Positions 7,672 through 12,507 of a stretch of DNA of 12,507 bases are shown one piece after another. The stretch lies in the NCBI GenBank assembly GCA_964591245.1, contig CAZPZZ010000124.1:1-12507 (forward strand). Reading direction: 5' to 3'. A model generated the notes under the pieces. It saw only the letters and a program-made list of their open reading frames with translations, was not told the origin of the DNA and did no database searches. This stretch comes from CAZPZZ01 sp964591245. GTDB lineage: Bacteria > Acidobacteriota > Vicinamibacteria > Vicinamibacterales > UBA8438. Made by a program: the position numbers and the translations under genes. How positions within the stretch are numbered: the first letter of the stretch is position 1; each line of letters starts with the position of its first letter.

Positions 7672-7688
7672 AGCTACACACCTGTCAA
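7659..7688 (-). promoter_or_regulatory. Candidate sigma-70 promoter for the SleB-type hydrolase gene
   Basis: Read on the minus strand, a perfect TTGACA (complement of 7683-7688) is followed after 18 bp by GACAAT (complement of 7659-7664, 4 of 6 matches). Transcription would start near 7652, about 145 nt before GTG 7506. The -10 overlaps one arm of the 9-bp inverted repeat. Confidence 0.4.
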
Positions 7689-7787
7689 TGGAACGAATGC
7701 CTCAGCTCGCACTGACGAGAGTCCGATTGAGGGAAAGAAGTCAGCGACACGCAACGAAGGACCACTCGCGGGACTGACGGTGCGGGT

Positions 7788-9305
7788 TCAATAGAGTTCC
7801 CGCCTAAACTGCAAGGCTTCGGCGATGTGCTCTGCGGTGATGTGTTCAGTCTGGGCAAGATTCGCGATGGTCCGGGCGACCTTCATGATCCGGTGGCAGC
7901 TTCGTGCTGAGAGTTGGAAACGGTGACTGGCGGCGTCGAGCATTCGGTGCGGTTCCTGCCCAAGGGAACAGTGTCGGTCAATTAGGGGGCTTGGTAAATG
8001 TGCGTTCAGCAGCGCGCGTTTCATGTGGTGGTTGCGGCTGGCTTGTCGGGCGCGGGCGGCAAGTACGCGACGGCGCACGGCCGCCGAACATTCTCCCGGT
8101 TGTGTGTGGGTAAGGGTGCGGAAAGGGAGAGCGGGCACCCAGACGCTGAGGTCGATGCGGTCGCGAAGCGGCCCGGACAATTTGCTTCGATAGTGTTTCA
8201 TCTGTAGTGGCGTGCAGTGACACGTTCCCGACGTAGCACCGAGGCGGCCACACGGGCACGGATTGCAAGCGGCAAGTAGTTGGAAGCGAGCGGGGAATGT
8301 CACCGTTCTTGCCGCTCGTGCAATGCGTACACTTCCCTCTTCGAGGGGTTGCCGCAAGGTTTCGAGCACTGCGCGCGAAAATTCGGGCGTTTCATCAAGG
8401 AAGAGGATGCCGTGATGGGCGAGGCTGATTTCACCTGGCCGGGGGATTGTCCCGCCTCCGGTCAGGGCAATGGTCGAAGCGCTGTGGTGGGGGGACCGAA
8501 ATGGGGGTGTGGTGATCAGGCCGTCTCCCGGTGAGAGGAGGCCGGCGACGGAATGAATTGTTGTGACCTCCAGTGCGTGGTCGCGTGGCAGCTTGGGCAG
8601 GACATCCGGAAGTCGGCGGGCCACCATGCGCTTCCCGGCTCCAGGTGGCCCAACAAAGAGTAGATGGTGGCCGCCTGCCGCTCCGATTTCTAGCGCCCGC
8701 CGCGCGGTTGCTTGACCTCGGACGTCGCTGAGGTCAGCTAACGCGGTCGGCTGGGATCTGTGTGAGGAGGAGGCCTGTTGCATTTGGGGAGCGTGGCCGG
8801 TGAGAAGGTCTACGGCGTCTTGGAGCGACGCGACTGGTAAGACCTGGAGCCCGTCGATGGCCAGTGCCTCGCCGGTGTTTTCCGCGGGTATCATGACGCG
8901 GGCAATACCCATGCGGTGAGCGTGTGCGCAAATTGGTAAGGCGCCGGGTACCGCACGCACAGCACCGTCCAGCGACAGTTCCCCCAAGATGACGGTATCG
9001 GAAATTGTGCGATTCGGGATTTTGCCCGTGGCTCCGAGTAGTCCTATCGCGATTGGGAGATCGAAAGCCGCGCCGTTCTTGCGGACGCTTGTCGGCGAGA
9101 GATTGATGGTGATGCGTCCACTGGGAAATGGCAGTCCAGAATTCTTGATCGCGCTTTCGACACGATTCCGACTTTCGCGAACGCTCGTATCTGCCAGGCC
9201 GACAAGGGTTGTGGTGGGGAGGCCTCCATCGGAGACGTCGACTTCAACGGTGACGGCGTACGCCTCGACACCAAAGAGCGCACCAGTCCGTACCGTGGCA
9301 AGCAT
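7788..9305 (-). CDS. comM: ComM/YifB-family Mg-chelatase-like AAA+ ATPase
   Basis: The 505-aa product has the usual length of ComM/YifB, a hexameric helicase that promotes branch migration when transformed or transferred DNA is integrated. The N-terminal ChlI-like domain (1-165) includes VEVDVSDGGLPTTTLVGLAD (20-39) and ITINLSPTSVRKNGAAFDLP (65-84). The AAA+ core includes GPPGAGKR (219-226), SPHHSAS (271-277), the Walker B region ILFLDETPEF (300-309) and a cysteine cluster CNPCPCG...CHC (348-364). The C-terminal Mg_chelatase_C region ends near 505. The Walker A motif has Arg226 where Thr or Ser normally binds Mg2+; the codons are AAG CGC on the minus strand. AAGGAA upstream of ATG 9305 is a good ribosome binding site. 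The gene lies 155 bp downstream of the BMC operon on the same strand, with no functional link evident. Confidence 0.95.
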   Translation of the reverse strand: MLATVRTGALFGVEAYAVTVEVDVSDGGLPTTTLVGLADTSVRESRNRVESAIKNSGLPFPSGRITINLSPTSVRKNGAAFDLPIAIGLLGATGKIPNRTISDTVILGELSLDGAVRAVPGALPICAHAHRMGIARVMIPAENTGEALAIDGLQVLPVASLQDAVDLLTGHAPQMQQASSSHRSQPTALADLSDVRGQATARRALEIGAAGGHHLLFVGPPGAGKRMVARRLPDVLPKLPRDHALEVTTIHSVAGLLSPGDGLITTPPFRSPHHSASTIALTGGGTIPRPGEISLAHHGILFLDETPEFSRAVLETLRQPLEEGSVRIARAARTVTFPARFQLLAACNPCPCGRLGATSGTCHCTPLQMKHYRSKLSGPLRDRIDLSVWVPALPFRTLTHTQPGECSAAVRRRVLAARARQASRNHHMKRALLNAHLPSPLIDRHCSLGQEPHRMLDAASHRFQLSARSCHRIMKVARTIANLAQTEHITAEHIAEALQFRRELY

Positions 9306-9460
9306 GGGAAAGTTCCTTGCAAGGCGGTGACCGAATGAGTTTTCTGATTGGGTGAGGCCGCTTCTGCGGTTTCTTAGGCGGTGAGCCGGGTGGTCGCGAG
9401 AATTTCCATCAGCGCCAGTATCGTTCGATGAAAAATGTGCGCTGTTGACCCTGGCTGGTC

Positions 9461-11251
9461 CTATGGCCGTGTCTCCGCTTGTACAAAGATCCGGTGTTGC
9501 TCGCCGAGGTCTCTCGCCGCAGGCGTGATGATGGTCCGGTCGTGAATCCGGATCCGCTGTTGGTGCTCGAGTGCTTGTCGGACGTCGTCTTCACACACGA
9601 AATCAACGGCCGTGGTCGATTCCGGCGAGGGCGAGACGTCTGTGGTCGGAGAGGCAGGCACGCTGGGCGTGCGCGGTTTCAGTGGGGGAGAGGGATTGTC
9701 GGTCGCATCCTCGGTCGTCTGAGCGGCTACAACCCGTTCTTGGTCAGGTTCGGCTGCAGACTGAGTTGGTGACGTCAGGCCTCGAGTCGTCAGAAACGCG
9801 TCGATCCGCTCCGAGAGGAGTCTGGGATCAATGCGGGGTGATTCGGTGGATGGAGCCGTGGGCGATGGCGACGAGGATTGGCCTGCTGGACGAATCTCGT
9901 AGGCGAGGCGTTTGATGGTGAGCAGGTGTCTGGGGGTGATGTTGTCGGATGTGATGTTGCCACCGTGGCCCCCGCAGCCGAGGGTCATGGAGGGATCGAG
10001 TCCGGTTGTCATACCGATCGAGCCAAGTGTTGTCGGGGTGTTGACGACGATACGAAATGCCGGTTTCTTTAGGCCGAACTCCAGAATGACATCTTCGTTC
10101 TGTGAGTGGATCGACATCGTATGACCCATGCCACCGAAGCGGAGGATTTCCATGCAGCGCTTGCAGCCGGCACGCCAGTCGGTCACGGTGTAGAACGATA
10201 GCACCGGGCACAGTTTCTCGATGGACAAAGGATGTTCCCGGCCGACGCCCTCAAGATGTGCGATGAGTACTCGCGTATCGGGTGGTACGTCCAGTCCGAC
10301 GCGCTGGGCGATCTCTTTCGCCGTTTTGCCCACCAATTCGGGGTTGGGTAATCGGTTTGGTGTGACGAGCGTTGCGGCCAGCCGGTCGCGTTCGGACGCA
10401 CCAAGGAAATACCCTCCTTGCCGTTCGAACTCTCGCCGTACCTCTCCGGCGACGGCTTCGTCGACCACCACAGAGTTTTCCGACGAGCAGAGCACACCGT
10501 TGTCGAAGGTCTTTCCGGTGATGATGTCCGAGACGGCTTTGGGCACGTCGGCGGATCGCTCAATGTAGGCAGGGGCATTACCTGGACCGACGCCGTAGGC
10601 TGGCTTGCCGGTACTATAGGCCGCGCGAACCAGCCCAAGGCCTCCGGTGGCCAAGACCAGGGCGACCTCGCGCCGCCGCATGAGCTCTTGCGTGCCCTCG
10701 AGAGTGACGGTGGTCATGCAACCGATTGCGCCAACCGGCGCGCCGGCTCGGGTTGCCGCCTCGGTCATGACTTCTGCGACGCGATGAATCGCTCCCGCGG
10801 CGGCAGGGTGTGGGCTGAGCACGACGGCACATCGAGCCTTCAAGCAGACCAGTATTTTGTATATGGCGGTTGATGTCGGATTGGTGCTTGGGATGATGGC
10901 TGCGACGACCCCGAAGGGTTCTGCAATCTCCACGACGCGGTTTGCTTCGAGGCGGCGTACTACGCCCACGGTCCGCATGGGCTTGATGAATTGGTGAAGC
11001 GTTTCGGCGGCGAAGAGGTTCTTTCGCACTTTGTCCGGTTCGTTGCCGTAGCCGGTTTCTTCGACGGCCAGCCGGGCAAACGGAATGGCCTGTTTGGCTG
11101 CGGCCTCTGCTGCTGCGTCGACGATGCGATCGACTTGATCTTGATCGAGTTCCGCGAGTTGTGACTGCGCGGTCTGCGCGACGCGGAGGAGAGCCCTCGC
11201 TTCTCGAATCGAGTCGAGATCCCGATCGGCCGGTGCAGTGGGTTCAGCCAT
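9461..11251 (-). CDS. BMC-associated CoA-acylating aldehyde dehydrogenase with C-terminal targeting extension
   Basis: The 596-aa product belongs to the EutE/PduP/AdhE-type aldehyde dehydrogenases, which convert an aldehyde, CoA and NAD+ to acyl-CoA and NADH inside microcompartments. Motifs in order are EPFGVVAAIIPSTNPT (111-126), LATGGLGLVRAAYSTGKPA (200-218), GVGPGNAPAYIE (220-231), KTFDNGVLCSSENSVVV (247-263) with catalytic Cys255, and LGCGGHGGNITSDNI (424-438). The core ends near 455. A Pro/Ser/Thr-rich extension of about 140 aa follows, carrying an amphipathic helix IDPRLLSERIDAFLTTRGL (474-492) like BMC encapsulation peptides, and a terminal module DDVRQALEHQQ (555-565) plus TIITPAARDLG (573-583). 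It lies 36 bp downstream of the BMC shell gene, so the two are presumably co-transcribed. The ribosome binding site before ATG 11251 is poor. Whether the substrate is acetaldehyde, propionaldehyde or another aldehyde cannot be read from the sequence. Confidence 0.93.
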   Translation of the reverse strand: MAEPTAPADRDLDSIREARALLRVAQTAQSQLAELDQDQVDRIVDAAAEAAAKQAIPFARLAVEETGYGNEPDKVRKNLFAAETLHQFIKPMRTVGVVRRLEANRVVEIAEPFGVVAAIIPSTNPTSTAIYKILVCLKARCAVVLSPHPAAAGAIHRVAEVMTEAATRAGAPVGAIGCMTTVTLEGTQELMRRREVALVLATGGLGLVRAAYSTGKPAYGVGPGNAPAYIERSADVPKAVSDIITGKTFDNGVLCSSENSVVVDEAVAGEVRREFERQGGYFLGASERDRLAATLVTPNRLPNPELVGKTAKEIAQRVGLDVPPDTRVLIAHLEGVGREHPLSIEKLCPVLSFYTVTDWRAGCKRCMEILRFGGMGHTMSIHSQNEDVILEFGLKKPAFRIVVNTPTTLGSIGMTTGLDPSMTLGCGGHGGNITSDNITPRHLLTIKRLAYEIRPAGQSSSPSPTAPSTESPRIDPRLLSERIDAFLTTRGLTSPTQSAAEPDQERVVAAQTTEDATDNPSPPLKPRTPSVPASPTTDVSPSPESTTAVDFVCEDDVRQALEHQQRIRIHDRTIITPAARDLGEQHRIFVQAETRP

Positions 11252-11287
11252 ACCCTGTGTCTTGTGGCTGGGAGCGGTACGTGGCGC

Positions 11288-11575
11288 CTACTTGGTGACG
11301 GAAGCTTGCGGAATGATTTTCTCGACTTCCGCGTGGGGACGTGGAATTACGTGTACAGAGACCAATTCGCCAACCCGGCGTGCCGCAGCGGCGCCAGCAT
11401 CCGTCGCCGCCTTGACGGCGCCTACGTCGCCCCGTACGAAGACCGTGACGTAACCCGCTCCAATATACTCCTTGCCGATCAAGACAACATTAGCCGCTTT
11501 TACCATGGCATCGGCGGCCTCGATGGATCCGATCAGGCCCTTGGTTTCGACCATTCCGAGCGCTTCGAGGGACAT
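11288..11575 (-). CDS. BMC-H microcompartment hexameric shell protein, PduA-like
   Basis: The 95-aa product is a single-domain BMC (Pfam00936) shell protein that forms hexagonal tiles of the microcompartment facet. It begins MSLEALGMVETKGLIGSIEA and ends with HVIPRPHAEVEKIIP, both very close to PduA/PduJ/CcmK. The pore loop reads YIGAGYV (37-43), with Ala40 where PduA has Ser40. ATG 11575 is clearly the start: GGAG lies seven bases upstream, and the 53 codons that could extend the frame upstream are not BMC-like. The gene comes first in a two-gene operon with the aldehyde dehydrogenase, which supports an aldehyde-processing microcompartment. No pentamer (BMC-P) or trimer (BMC-T) gene is in the window, so a closed shell would need proteins encoded elsewhere. 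Confidence 0.96.
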   Translation of the reverse strand: MSLEALGMVETKGLIGSIEAADAMVKAANVVLIGKEYIGAGYVTVFVRGDVGAVKAATDAGAAAARRVGELVSVHVIPRPHAEVEKIIPQASVTK

Positions 11576-11612
11576 CACTCTTCTCCGGGTGTGACGACCG
11601 ACCGCGTGGTGA

Positions 11613-11625
11613 CCGGATGATCCGG
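11613..11625. promoter_or_regulatory. Palindrome in the BMC operon leader, possible operator
   Basis: CCGGAT-G-ATCCGG is a perfect palindrome 38 bp upstream of the BMC-H start codon. It could be a dimeric regulator's site or a small hairpin. No regulator gene is adjacent. Confidence 0.3.
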
Positions 11626-11724
11626 GAATGGCTAGTCGGTGATACGCGGCATTCGCGAGCGCTATTGAAACAACGTCGCGCTGAACAAATGAAACACAGA
11701 ACACAATGGTACTATGCTTAGCGT

Positions 11725-11753
11725 TTTGTAGCATATTGCGCCACAGAGGACAA
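11725..11753 (-). promoter_or_regulatory. Candidate promoter for the BMC operon
   Basis: On the minus strand TTGTCC (complement of 11748-11753) is followed after exactly 17 bp by TACAAA (complement of 11725-11730), preceded by TGC as in extended -10 promoters. Each hexamer matches consensus at 4 of 6. It would give a leader of about 140 nt containing the palindrome at 11613-11625. Confidence 0.35.
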
Positions 11754-11763
11754 CAGCGCTACG

Positions 11764-12507
11764 ATGCGCGCAATCGATATGGCTGTATCTAACTTATTGC
11801 TCTCTCCCCGATTCCTGCTCATCGGATGTCTCGCCGTTCTTCTCGGGTGCCAAGCTCCGGAGTCGGTGACGCCGGTAGCAACGCCCGCTGTTGGCCTAAA
11901 TCGAGTGGCTGTCCCACTTGGTGGTCCAGTCGAAATGACCTACCGGTTCACTCCTGCTGTGGATGGACTCGGAGAAAGTGAGGACTATCGGGTCTTCGTG
12001 CATTTCCTGACGGATAGCGGAGAGATGATGTTTGCGGATGATCATTTTCCGCCCGTTCCTACTACCGAGTGGCAGGCGGGGCGCGAAGTGGTCTACGAGC
12101 GTCGTGTGCTTGTCCCGATTTACCCTTTTGTCGGGCAGGCGACGGTGGCTCTGGGGTTCTATTCCGAAGAAGACGGGGAACGCCTACCGCTCGCGGCGGA
12201 AGACCTCGGTCAACGGGAGTACGCGGTGGCGACATTGAGGATGGCACCTCAATCCGAAAGCGGTTTCTTGAGCTTCGGTGAGGGATGGCACGATCGTGAG
12301 TCGACGCCGGAGGACGTTACGAGGGAGTGGCAGTGGACGACCGGACATTCGACGATTTCCTTTCAGAACCCACGCACAGCTTCTACCCTGTCTCTTGAAT
12401 TGAATGGACGCCCAGGGATGGTGAGCGCACCGCAGGTGCTGACCTTGATGGTCGGTGACACGAGCGTCGCGACGCTGGAGCTCGCGTCAGAAGAATCGAC
12501 CTTCTAC
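11764..12507 (+). CDS. Putative lipoprotein of unknown function, partial (runs off the window)
   Basis: The frame is open for 248 codons from ATG 11764 to the last base, with no stop, so the gene is 3'-truncated by the window edge. The N-terminus is a lipoprotein signal: Arg16, a hydrophobic run FLLIGCLAVL (17-26) and lipobox LLGC with Cys29 as the likely lipidated residue. The mature part looks beta-rich and soluble, with many aromatic residues; recognisable stretches are YRVFVHFLTDSGEMMFADDH, VPIYPFVGQATVALGFY and WQWTTGHSTISFQNP. I do not recognise a named domain with confidence. AGAGGA lies 13 bases upstream of ATG 11764; ATG 11779 is an alternative start. The gene is divergent from the BMC operon. 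Its role is unknown and it probably has nothing to do with the shell. Confidence 0.75.
   Translation, partial: MRAIDMAVSNLLLSPRFLLIGCLAVLLGCQAPESVTPVATPAVGLNRVAVPLGGPVEMTYRFTPAVDGLGESEDYRVFVHFLTDSGEMMFADDHFPPVPTTEWQAGREVVYERRVLVPIYPFVGQATVALGFYSEEDGERLPLAAEDLGQREYAVATLRMAPQSESGFLSFGEGWHDRESTPEDVTREWQWTTGHSTISFQNPRTASTLSLELNGRPGMVSAPQVLTLMVGDTSVATLELASEESTFY

Noticed and set aside
7507..7787. tRNA or other known small RNA in the gap before comM
   Set aside because: A GGTTCAA-like T-loop near 7785 belongs to the comM stop region and no cloverleaf can be built around it.
9358..9375. CCGC-TTCT-GCGG hairpin followed by TTTCTT on the plus strand
   Set aside because: It is in the wrong orientation for any adjacent gene, and the stem has only four pairs. 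The gap 9306-9460 otherwise holds only the comM ribosome binding site.
11576..11734. Upstream extension of the BMC-H reading frame by 53 codons
   Set aside because: The extension is not BMC-like, while ATG 11575 has a strong ribosome binding site and begins exactly where PduA-type proteins begin.

Overview
The window is GC-rich, densely coded bacterial chromosome. No rRNA, tRNA, CRISPR array, transposase or phage gene was found. The gene set is a polyphosphate (polyP) cluster, a ComM-type ATPase, a small bacterial microcompartment (BMC) operon, a secreted SleB-type hydrolase and a lipoprotein. This fits an environmental Gram-negative bacterium; Nitrospirota or a similar phylum is my guess from gene content, not proven by the sequence.

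Region 1 (about 216-6848) is a polyP island. Three co-directional, overlapping genes come first: a CHAD-domain protein, a ParA-type ATPase and a SixA-type histidine phosphatase. Convergent to them is an exopolyphosphatase (ppx). Divergent from ppx is polyphosphate kinase 1 (ppk), behind a leader of about 170 nt. Synthesis (Ppk), breakdown (Ppx), polyP binding (CHAD), possible spatial positioning (ParA) and a phosphatase therefore sit together. The sixA gene carries an apparent +1 frameshift at a run of seven G. Its C-terminus is perfectly recognisable in the next frame.

Region 2 (6849-9305) holds two minus-strand genes. One encodes a small exported SleB/CwlJ-type cell wall hydrolase. The other encodes a full-length ComM/YifB AAA+ ATPase whose Walker A motif ends in Lys-Arg instead of Lys-Thr/Ser. 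Between them is a 281-bp gap with a plausible minus-strand promoter and a 9-bp inverted repeat whose arms bound 123 bp.

Region 3 (9461-11753) is a two-gene minus-strand BMC operon. It encodes a PduA-like hexameric shell protein followed by a CoA-acylating aldehyde dehydrogenase. The dehydrogenase has a long disordered C-terminal extension carrying a likely encapsulation helix and a terminal module with an ITPAARDLG motif. No pentamer vertex protein or signature enzyme is visible, so this is a satellite, remnant or minimal BMC locus.

Region 4 (11764 to the end) is the start of a divergent lipoprotein gene that runs off the window.
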